Source of the DNA: Streptomyces sp. NBC_01471
Lineage (GTDB): Bacteria > Actinomycetota > Actinomycetes > Streptomycetales > Streptomycetaceae
Assembly: GCF_041438865.1 (NCBI RefSeq)
Contig: NZ_CP109450.1
Span: forward strand, 5,644,501 to 5,708,500
Length of the DNA: 64,000 nucleotides
Reading direction: 5' to 3'
Shown: positions 15,872 through 23,591 of the stretch, piece by piece
How positions within the stretch are numbered: the first letter of the stretch is position 1
Layout: each line of letters begins with the position of its first letter
Made by a program: the position numbers and the translations under genes
The notes under the pieces: model-generated
What the model saw: only the letters and a program-made list of their open reading frames with translations
Told to the model about the DNA's origin: nothing
Database searches by the model: none

Positions 15872-16221
15872 GCGACACTCCTCTATGTGGTACGCCGCTC
15901 CGGTAGTGCCGTGCAGGACATGGGGCGGCTTGTGAGTGATCTTTGTGCCCCCTATCGGGGTCCACAGATCACGAGCTGTCTGGCGTCCGGGAGGTGCGAA
16001 CTCTCGGACGCCGATGGCATGTTGAGGGGGAAGTGATGCGCACGCCCAGTGCGCGGCTTCTCCTCTCCGCCAGCGGCTGAGCCCGGGAGGGCTCGGCGCG
16101 TGAGCGAAGGCTGTGGGGGTGCGAACTCCCTCTTTTTTCGCTAAACTGAAGCTATCTTGGCTCGTACGAAAAGTCAACAGTCCGATGTTTCTTCGGTTCG
16201 CACAAAAAACGACGAGGTCTG
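15872..16221. promoter_or_regulatory. Divergent regulatory region
   Basis: 350 bp between divergent genes. It holds a direct repeat GGTGCGAACTC at 15993-16003 and 16118-16128. The first copy is enclosed by an inverted repeat GGCGTCCG (15982-15989) / CGGACGCC (16005-16012). A second pair of similar sites lies close to the XRE start: GGCTCGTACGAAAAG (about 16159) and GGTTCGCACAAAAAA (about 16194). TATCTT near 16152 could be a -10 box. These are natural candidates for operators of the XRE protein at 16222. Confidence 0.45.
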
Positions 16222-17109
16222 ATGCCAGCCCGACGCTTCGATAGAGCCCGTATGCGCTCTGTGCGGCGAGCTGCCGACATCCCGCAGGCCGACGTGGCTT
16301 CAGGCGTCGCCGCCGCGGATTCGACAGTGGCAGGTTGGGAACTCGGCTCCTCGGTGCCGGACCAGGAAAAGCTGCCAGCCCTCGCGCGGGTCCTCAAGCA
16401 GGACCTGGACAAACTCTTCCCTCGACGGGGCCTGCCCGATCTCACCGATCTACGCTGCGATGCTGGCCTCTACCGATACGAGGTCGCGAAGGTCATCGGA
16501 ACCAAGAGCGATGGCCCAGTCGCCGGTGCGGAACAAGGGGTACGCCCGCTCAAGGAGAAGTACATCCGTCCTCTGGCCGGCGCCTACGGCGTCACCGAAG
16601 ACGAGCTGAAGCAGGCGCAGGCGCGCTCTCTCGCGAAGGTCCAGGGCGAAGAGACCATGGCGGAGCCTGCCGACAACGGGGCCACCGGAGAACCGCCTCA
16701 AACGCTCTCCCAGAAGATCACTCTGATCCTGGAGCGGTCGTACCCCGAGGGGACCGCACCAAGGGACGGGGAGATCGCGGACGCAGTGAATGCCTACGCG
16801 GGGGCACAGGTCGCCACTGCGGAGGACATCGAGCGCATTCGGACCGGCAAGGAGGAAGATCCCGCCCCGGTTGTCCTGCAAGGACTTGCTGAGACCTTCG
16901 GCGTCTCCGCTCTGTACTTCGAGCCGAACGATGCCGTGGCGCGCCAGGTCTATGAGGGGCTTCGCCTCATGTCGGCTGCGAGGACGGGGCAGGTGCGCCG
17001 GGTCAGAGGTCGGGGCAGTGGCCCAGAAGGGCTGTCGCCCGATGTCTTGGCGCTGTTGAACGACCTGGCTATTGAACTCGAAGAAGCTGATCCCGACACC
17101 GGGGAATAG
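16222..17109 (+). CDS. XRE-family regulator with several HTH units
   Basis: 295 residues, ATG at 16222 with GACGAGG upstream. Residues about 8-65 form a first Cro/C1 HTH (RSVRRAADIPQADVASGVAA, ADSTVAGWELGSSVPDQEKL). Residues about 75-135 form a second, decayed one (DLRCDAGLYRYEVAKVIGTK). Residues about 160-235 form a third of the EspR-like actinobacterial type (TLSQKITLILERSYPEGTAP, then DIERIRTGKEEDPAPVVLQG, LAETFGVSALYFEP). Likely a DNA-binding repressor or activator that acts on the divergent operon and perhaps is controlled by the HExxH protein at 19483. Confidence 0.8.
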   Translation: MPARRFDRARMRSVRRAADIPQADVASGVAAADSTVAGWELGSSVPDQEKLPALARVLKQDLDKLFPRRGLPDLTDLRCDAGLYRYEVAKVIGTKSDGPVAGAEQGVRPLKEKYIRPLAGAYGVTEDELKQAQARSLAKVQGEETMAEPADNGATGEPPQTLSQKITLILERSYPEGTAPRDGEIADAVNAYAGAQVATAEDIERIRTGKEEDPAPVVLQGLAETFGVSALYFEPNDAVARQVYEGLRLMSAARTGQVRRVRGRGSGPEGLSPDVLALLNDLAIELEEADPDTGE

Positions 17110-17150
17110 TGCCTGCTGCGAAGTGCGGCCCGGGATCAGGCGCTAATGGA

Positions 17151-18341
17151 CTACTGCTCACCGTTCACAGCGCCCGGCTCGTGGCGCACACCCGCGGCGT
17201 AGACCGCCCTGATAGCGCCCAGTGCCCCGAGGTCGTTGAGCGGATCGCCCTCGACCAAGAGGATGTCGGCCCGGTAGCCGGGAGCGATCCGGCCCGTCGT
17301 ACCCGCGAGACCAAGTGCAGCTGCCGCTTGGGTCGTTGCCATGTCGATGATGGTGCTGTTCGGCGGGCCCAGGTGGGAGTAGAACGACAAGGCCGGAACC
17401 AGGCCGTCGAAGCCAGCGCGCTGGACTCCCGCGTCGGTGCCGGCGATGAGATGAACGCCAGCCTCGGCCATCTGCTGAACGAGACCGAACATCGCCGCAG
17501 CTCGTTCCTCACTGAAGAAGCGGGGAAGCATCCGCCAGTGAGGGCTTACTGCCGGGCAGACCGTGATTCCTTGCTCGATGATCCGCATGAGTACGTCCTG
17601 CCGAAGGTCCAGGCCGGTGCTGGTCATCCACGTGCAGTGCTCGATCGTATCGACGCCTGCTTCGACGGATGCGGCGATGCCGTCGGCGCCGTGCGCGTGG
17701 GCGGCTACCGGCACGCCCGCCTTGTGAGCCTCGTCCACGATCGCCGCGAGTTCGGCGGGAGAGAACTGACTCTCGTAGCTCTTCGGGCCGTCCTTCGTCA
17801 GTCCACCACCGGTAACCATGGCCTTGATCACTCCAGCGCCTGCCGAGACGTTACGCCGGACCAATTCGCGAATTTCGGCTTCCCCGGAGACCTCGCCACC
17901 GAGGAAGTGGGTATGGCCTCCCACGGTGGTCAGGGGAGTACCCGCGGACACGATATGCGGTCCCGGAGTACGCCCTCCCGCGATCTCCGAGGCCAGGCGA
18001 AGCACCAGGCCATCGCGGTCACCTAGATCCCGGGCCGTGGTGACGCCGCTGAACAGCAGCTGCTTGGCACGGTCGCGCATGTCGCGGAGCAAGGTCTCGT
18101 CGGTGGACGCCTGAAGCACGGAGACAGGCTCGGCCCCGCCGTCGAAGACCAGGTGCACGTGCGCGTCGATCAGCCCCGGCAGGATGGCTCCCGAGAATTC
18201 GACGTGGGGTGTGTCAGCGCCGGCCTGCTCGATGATCTGCGCCCGGGGTCCAACGGCGGTGATCGAGTCGCCCGTAACGAGGACCGCGCCGCCCTCCAGG
18301 TATGTGCCGGATCCGACAAGTACTCGCCCGCTGATCAGCAT
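17151..18341 (-). CDS. Amidohydrolase family metal-dependent hydrolase
   Basis: 396 residues from ATG at 18341, which has AGGAGACGAG directly upstream; a longer frame to 18377 overlaps the preceding gene. TIM-barrel amidohydrolase: metal motif LIDAHVHL near residue 65, KAMVTGGG (the Lys is often carboxylated) near 175, AHAHG near 215, IEHCTW near 235, and GTDAGV near 310. The C-terminal subdomain has IAPGYRADILLVEGDPLNDL. It resembles imidazolonepropionase-like and Xaa-Pro dipeptidase-like amidohydrolases; the substrate is not determinable. Transcribed after the DUF6545-like gene with which it overlaps in its 5' region. Confidence 0.85.
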   Translation of the reverse strand: MLISGRVLVGSGTYLEGGAVLVTGDSITAVGPRAQIIEQAGADTPHVEFSGAILPGLIDAHVHLVFDGGAEPVSVLQASTDETLLRDMRDRAKQLLFSGVTTARDLGDRDGLVLRLASEIAGGRTPGPHIVSAGTPLTTVGGHTHFLGGEVSGEAEIRELVRRNVSAGAGVIKAMVTGGGLTKDGPKSYESQFSPAELAAIVDEAHKAGVPVAAHAHGADGIAASVEAGVDTIEHCTWMTSTGLDLRQDVLMRIIEQGITVCPAVSPHWRMLPRFFSEERAAAMFGLVQQMAEAGVHLIAGTDAGVQRAGFDGLVPALSFYSHLGPPNSTIIDMATTQAAAALGLAGTTGRIAPGYRADILLVEGDPLNDLGALGAIRAVYAAGVRHEPGAVNGEQ

Positions 18342-18354
18342 CTCGTCTCCTTGC

Positions 18355-19479
18355 TCATTGAAGGCCACGCTCCGCACGCAACGCGTCTGACACCGCGATC
18401 AGTTGTCTCACATCCGACCGGTGATCGCCCCCGGCCGCCATAGCGAGAGGTACAACCGTGCGGGGAGCGGGAGTGCCTTGCCCCACCAGTGCGGAGGCCC
18501 GGCGGATCCGAGCCGCCAGCTGGACGGAATCGAGGTCGAGAACAGCGGTAGCGTCATCTTCCTCGTTGATCAGGTAAGGACTGATATCTACCAGGCCGTC
18601 GCGGCACTCCACGATCCTGCGGTGATACCGCCTGTGCACGCTCCGGGCCCGCCACCGGTCCAAAGCTGCCTGAGAGGCCGGTGGCAGGACATGCTGCGGA
18701 TACGCCTGCGACAACAATGCCCACAGCGGGTAGAGGCGACGGTGGTCCCGCCGATGCCGGAGCCAGAGCTGTAGCGAAGCGACCCTGGCACGCGCGCCTG
18801 AGTAGGTGATACCCGCGACGAAGACCAAGATCGAGGCCATCAGCATGAACGCCACCGCGATGATGATCGGCTCCGGGACCGTTGCGCCCGCCCATCGGAC
18901 GGTGACAATGACGGCGCGTATCGCGCACTCCAGGGCCATCAAGATCAGGCCCGCGGCGGCCATCCACAGACCTGTCGAGTGTGGGCGCCGCGACATACGG
19001 GCATAGCGGCGGGTCCAGTACGCGGCCATTCCCAGGGCGTACATGAGGTAGAGGCCAGCCCCGTTGAAGAAGAGGGCGACCTGCGGAACCGTCATGTCCC
19101 CCGACGTGAAGGTTCCTGCGAGTTCCCGCGCCGGGACCGTTTCCGCGCAAACGGTGATCGTGACGCCGACCACCGCCACGACGATGGCTTCGATCCTGGC
19201 CCTGCGGCGTCCTGCCTGCCCGTCGGCCGAATACAGGTAGAAGCACATCAGGAAGTAGACCGTGAGGAGCAGAAGAAGATTCTGAATGAGCCTCGCGGTC
19301 CCGCTTCCGGCGACTGACTCAACGCCGGCCTCGCCCCCTGGCATCGCCAAGAGGTTGGACACCGCTGCGCAGAGGAGACACAAGGCGACGGAACGCAGGG
19401 GGGCGTCATGTGGGGATCGCTTCAACTGGATGAGCTTCCAGACAGCCGCAGCCGAGAGTCCAAGGAGTAGCAGGGCCAT
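18355..19479 (-). CDS. MAB_1171c / DUF6545-like membrane protein
   Basis: 374 residues, ATG at 19479, 3 bp after the stop of the ImmA/IrrE-like gene. About seven hydrophobic segments lie in the first 230 residues (MALLLLGLSAAAVW, LIQNLLLLLTVYFLMCFYLY, IEAIVVAVVGVTITV, VALFFNGAGLYLMYALGM, LWMAAAGLILMALECAI, IIIAVAFMLMASILVFVAGI). The cytoplasmic C-terminus (about 235-374) contains LWALLSQAYPQHVLPP, HRRYHRRIVECRDGLVDISP and a terminal regulatory-like helix. This is the layout of MAB_1171c-type proteins, found in actinobacteria beside XRE and ImmA/IrrE-like genes; function unknown. Confidence 0.75.
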   Translation of the reverse strand: MALLLLGLSAAAVWKLIQLKRSPHDAPLRSVALCLLCAAVSNLLAMPGGEAGVESVAGSGTARLIQNLLLLLTVYFLMCFYLYSADGQAGRRRARIEAIVVAVVGVTITVCAETVPARELAGTFTSGDMTVPQVALFFNGAGLYLMYALGMAAYWTRRYARMSRRPHSTGLWMAAAGLILMALECAIRAVIVTVRWAGATVPEPIIIAVAFMLMASILVFVAGITYSGARARVASLQLWLRHRRDHRRLYPLWALLSQAYPQHVLPPASQAALDRWRARSVHRRYHRRIVECRDGLVDISPYLINEEDDATAVLDLDSVQLAARIRRASALVGQGTPAPRTVVPLAMAAGGDHRSDVRQLIAVSDALRAERGLQ

Positions 19480-19482
19480 GTC

Positions 19483-20157
19483 CTACAGCCATCCCCGCCG
19501 GTCACCGAGAGCTGACTGAACGCGTCGGAGTGACGGATCTTCCGACATCGGTGCCGCAGTGTCCAGCACTGATGACCATTCGAGAATGATGGTCGCGGCC
19601 AGTTCGGCTGCGCACTCCTCGCCGTCGTCGTAGGAACAGCGCCGCGCCATGCGCTTGATCATCTCTGGGGCGAACAGCGGAAGCACGCTGGACCAATCGG
19701 CTATCTCCGCATCCTGCCGCTCCGGATCAACGGCGACCTCAGCGGGCTCAGCCGATAGTTCTGCCGCGGCCTCTTCTCTGTCTGCCAGGAGGATATGCCC
19801 CACTTCGTGCAGGATTATGTGCTCCTGGTGGAGGCGCGTCGTTTCCTGCTGGTAGAGGATGACGTCGAAATTCTCGTACTCGCACCATGCCCCGGAGTGG
19901 CCCGGCTTCTTCAGCGGCGCCGACCGCAGGTGCAACGGCCGTCCACGCCTGCTGCTCAGAGCCCGGCAGAGTTCGTCGACATCGAGCGGTGGGTGGATCC
20001 CGAGATCTCGCAGCTCGCGGCGGATCAGACGATGCAGGTCACGCTCCACCGTCCGGTTCGTGGCTGGGTGCCAGCGCCAAAGGCGCCCGCGGTTTGCGGC
20101 GCCTCGGGCGGGAGCCCTTGACTCAGCCGCGGCGCGGCCGCTCTTTCCTGGCCACAT
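19483..20157 (-). CDS. ImmA/IrrE-type HExxH metallopeptidase
   Basis: 224 residues. ATG at 20157 has AAGGAG seven bases upstream. Zinc site HEVGH at residues 117-121 (context HIILHEVGHILLAD) and a downstream Glu-rich helix typical of the DUF955/IrrE fold; preceding LIRRELRDLGIHPPLDVDEL matches the family N-terminus. Such peptidases cut or destabilise XRE-family repressors (ImmA cuts ImmR). Here an XRE gene lies 2.4 kb away at 16222. The order peptidase, DUF6545 membrane protein, amidohydrolase suggests a single operon. Confidence 0.8.
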   Translation of the reverse strand: MWPGKSGRAAAESRAPARGAANRGRLWRWHPATNRTVERDLHRLIRRELRDLGIHPPLDVDELCRALSSRRGRPLHLRSAPLKKPGHSGAWCEYENFDVILYQQETTRLHQEHIILHEVGHILLADREEAAAELSAEPAEVAVDPERQDAEIADWSSVLPLFAPEMIKRMARRCSYDDGEECAAELAATIILEWSSVLDTAAPMSEDPSLRRVQSALGDRRGWL

Positions 20158-21033
20158 TGGGTAACTCCTTCAACCGGCAGTGACGGCTCCCGGCTGCTCG
20201 ACACCGCCCCGTGCCGATGACGTCAACGGCGGCAGGCGGCAGAGCTCTGGGCCCAGCGAGGATCCGTCAGGAGGCTTTGATGCCGGGCCTTCTGGTTGCT
20301 TCTGCACGTTGTTTTCGCTAACGCGAAGTCGCGGTGAACCACCCGCAAGCTGCGTCGGTGGAGCTTGCGGGAACCTTCTTGGACAGTACGTGAGACCTCA
20401 GACAAGACGTGGCCTAAAAACCATGATCGCCGTGTCTCGCCCGGGGCCTCCTTCAATGTCAAGAAAGGCATCAAATCACCCAGTCAAGCACTTGATCATG
20501 GTTTGAGCTGCAAGTTTGCCATCTGTCGTGGACGCTTCAGGTTTCAATGAGTGATGGTGACTCTGTTATCAATTCGAGATCTTGGCTTTCGATTGCGATG
20601 CGCCAAAGGTTGTAAAATGGACAAAACGAATCCTCTTGTGGCAGGTGTGGCCACGGTCACCAGGGCGCTTCGGGCGATTGTCGCTGTTGCGGTCGCCGCT
20701 GTGGGGAAAGTGAGATCGAGCCAGTGCGTTGACTGCCTGAGGGTCTTGCGCGGGCGCGATCTGCGCACGCGATGTCCTTGCGGGCGGCTGCGTCTCGCGC
20801 TCATCGGAGTTCTTGCAGAAGTAACGCAGATTGCTAAAGCAAATAGACCGAGAAGGCTCCTGCTGCGCCGCAACCTGACCCTGCTGGGCCGTCTACAACC
20901 TCACCGCCTCTGTCCCAGCCGTCGGCGCCCTGCGCCCGCCGCGCGACCGGGACGCGCCAGCGACGGACAAGGGTGACGGCGGTGACTGAGGCCGTCAGGG
21001 CGGCGTCGGATGTTGGCCCGCTGGCTGTCGGTA
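20158..21033. other. Gene-free stretch between HExxH gene and CRISPR leader
   Basis: About 875 bp with no credible gene; the open frames on both strands have poor codon bias and no family features. A hairpin with 10-bp arms lies at 20342-20351 (CCCGCAAGCT) and 20362-20371 (AGCTTGCGGG), followed by AACCTTCTT, and may end transcription. A separated inverted repeat AAACCATGATC (about 20418) / GATCATGGTTT (about 20493) is also present and may be a decayed IS end. Confidence 0.5.
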
Positions 21034-21128
21034 GTGTGATCAAGGCGGCGTTGGTGCGGTAGGGGTGGCAATATTTCTGAGTGAATGAAAACGGCGCTGT
21101 TGCCGGACAACGCTCCAGGTCAAGAAGT
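21034..21128 (+). promoter_or_regulatory. CRISPR leader of array 1
   Basis: 95 bp directly before the first repeat. It is A+T-richer than its surroundings (GCAATATTTCTGAGTG at 21069, AATGAAAAC at 21084). The same 95 bp recur before the orphan array at 58142, and the last 45 bp are partly conserved before array 2. In all three the AATGAAAA block begins exactly 45 bp from the first repeat. Confidence 0.75.
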
Positions 21129-23321
21129 GTTGACCCCGCGCCTGCGGGGATAGTCCTCAGGCAGGCGTGCCGGCGCCGGCGCGCGGGTGGTTGACCCCGC
21201 GCCTGCGGGGATAGTCCGCGGAGTTTGCGCCGCTAACCCCCGCCTCGGTCGTTGACCCCGCGCCTGCGGGGATAGTCCCTGCCTTGGACTGCTTTCGGGG
21301 CGCCTACGAAAGTTGACCCCGCGCCTGCGGGGATAGTCCTCTATGTCCTTCTTGAAACCAGTCCAGAACGGAGTTGACCCCGCGCCTGCGGGGATAGTCC
21401 GCCGCCGTGGCCTTCCACCAGGCCGTCCTCGACGTTGACCCCGCGCCTGCGGGGATAGTCCCTTGAAGGACACGACGGGCAGCCCCCACGACTCGTTGAC
21501 CCCGCGCCTGCGGGGATAGTCCGGGGGTGTGGGCCGAGGTCGAGCGCCGCGGTGCGTTGACCCCGCGCCTGCGGGGATAGTCCGCCGAGCAGCCTGGGGC
21601 GGATCCGCGACAGCATGTTGACCCCGCGCCTGCGGGGATAGTCCCCGCGGCCGACGCACCAGCGCCGAGCCCGCCTTGTTGACCCCGCGCCTGCGGGGAT
21701 AGTCCGACGACGCCAACCCCCGGGTGCGCCGTGGGGCGGTTGACCCCGCGCCTGCGGGGATAGTCCTTTGGATGACGCCGGCTCCGACGGACAAGTGGCG
21801 TTGACCCCGCGCCTGCGGGGATAGTCCGGGTGGTGCTCATGGTTCTCCTTCGGGTCGTACGTTGACCCCGCGCCTGCGGGGATAGTCCGGCGGGCTGACA
21901 TGGCCGAGGCCTCGTACCCGTGTTGACCCCGCGCCTGCGGGGATAGTCCTTTGGGCGCACTGGGCTGACACCGCAGCTGTCCGTTGACCCCGCGCCTGCG
22001 GGGATAGTCCGGCGTAGCCCATAGCCGCATGGGCCCCAGCCTCGTTGACCCCGCGCCTGCGGGGATAGTCCGCGCATGTGCAGTAAGTGCCAAACCATGA
22101 GGAAGTTGACCCCGCGCCTGCGGGGATAGTCCGAGCAGTGACTGCCGGACGATCACGCTGAACAGGTTGACCCCGCGCCTGCGGAGATAGTCCGCCCAGC
22201 TCACCCCCCTCGGCAGATCTCGCACCGTTGACCCCGCGCCTGCGGGGATAGTCCGCTGGTCGACCACACGCTGGAAATCTTCGGCGAGTTGACCCCGCGC
22301 CTGCGGGGATAGTCCAGGTAGTGGCGGTTGCGTCGGGAGCTGTACGCCGTTGACCCCGCGCCTGCGGGGATAGTCCGGTGCACGCCCAACTGGTGCAGGT
22401 GCGGGCCGAGTTGACCCCGCGCCTGCGGGGATAGTCCCTCCACACGACGACCGCCACGGCCAGGCGCAGCGTTGACCCCGCGCCTGCGGGGATAGTCCTC
22501 GACCCCGCGGCGGGCCAGGACGGCCGGGTCGATTGCCACCGCCGTTGGCGGCTTGCGTTGACCCCGCGCCTGCGGGGATAGTCCGGTGGCGCGGGCTGAG
22601 CGGACGCTGGCCGAGGGGTTGACCCCGCGCCTGCGGGGATAGTCCAGTGTGTGGCCGGGCTGGTGTTGGACCTGGTGAGTTGACCCCGCGCCTGCGGGGA
22701 TAGTCCGGAGAGCTGACCATGCCTGCGACACCTGACCGTGTTGACCCCGCGCCTGCGGGGATAGTCCGTAGTGAAGGGCTGATCGTGGCACGTAGGACGC
22801 GTTGACCCCGCGCCTGCGGGGATAGTCCGGCCCCGGTGTCGAAGGTCAGTCCGAAGGTGCCGTTGACCCCGCGCCTGCGGGGATAGTCCGGGAGGCGGGA
22901 CGTGAGCCTGGATGAGCTGTACGTTGACCCCGCGCCTGCGGGGATAGTCCGCCCTCGTACCAGTTGACGCCCACTATCAGCGGGTTGACCCCGCGCCTGC
23001 GGGGATAGTCCGACGCGATCCCCTCCGCAGCGAAATACCTGTGCGTTGACCCCGCGCCTGCGGGGATAGTCCGGCGCAGTGGCGTGCGGTCAGGTGGCGG
23101 AGCGCGTTGACCCCCGCGCCTGCGGGGATAGTCCGACCGGTCTGCACCTGTACGCGGCGGTCGAGGAGTTGACCCCGCGCCTGCGGGGATGGCCTGTCGG
23201 CAGGCGAGCGAACTGACCTCTGCAGCAGTCGAGTTGACTCCGCGCCCGCGGGGGTGGTCCCCCGTACCAGTACCGGTCCGGGGGTCTCGCGGTGTCGACC
23301 ACGCACTTGCGGGGGTGTTCC
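21129..23321 (+). CRISPR. CRISPR array 1, type I-E
   Basis: Repeat of 28 bp, GTTGACCCCGCG then CCTGCGGGGATAGTCC, starting at 21129 and recurring every 61 bp (33-bp spacers). I count 33 good repeats to 23106: 23 from 21129 to 22471, then 10 from 22557, and a further three decayed ones at 23168, 23233 and 23294. One spacer (22499-22556) is 58 bp. The repeat at 22166 has GCGGAGAT; that at 23106 has an extra C. Decay is confined to the right end, so the leader is at the left. The repeat forms a CCCCGC/GCGGGG hairpin, as needed for Cas6e cleavage. Confidence 0.97.
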
Positions 23322-23591
23322 GCTGACGGGAATCTCCGTCCGTTCCCAGCCCCTGTCGGACTTCGAATCCGCGGGGATCTTTTGGTGAGGAGGAATGACG
23401 CCACCCTGTTTGGCGGACAAATGCTGGGCGCCGTGCCTGAGGGCGCCACCTTCTGCTGCCGTGGCCTCAGGCCGCCAGTGTGTTTGTGCCTTCGGGTTCG
23501 GAGGCTTCGGTATTTCCGCAGTTCAAGCCGTGTTGTCAGTGGTCGCCTCTACGCTCTGGTGCTCAGTTCTGGATGAATGCGAGGGCGCATA

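Noticed and set aside
20551..20976. 141-codon plus-strand frame before array 1
   Set aside because: Arg/Val-rich with no family signature, no ribosome binding site and poor third-position GC pattern.
23377..23391. Search for a toxin gene beside the candidate mini-CRISPR or in the array 1-cas3 gap
   Set aside because: No small ORF with a convincing start and ribosome binding site is visible in either gap, so a CreTA-type toxin is not claimed.
21120..23420. Several long minus-strand open frames with repeated DYPRRRGVN or GLSPQARGQ units
   Set aside because: They are translations of the CRISPR repeats of array 1; a 61-bp period gives open, repetitive frames. Not proteins. The same holds for 33408-34949 over array 2.
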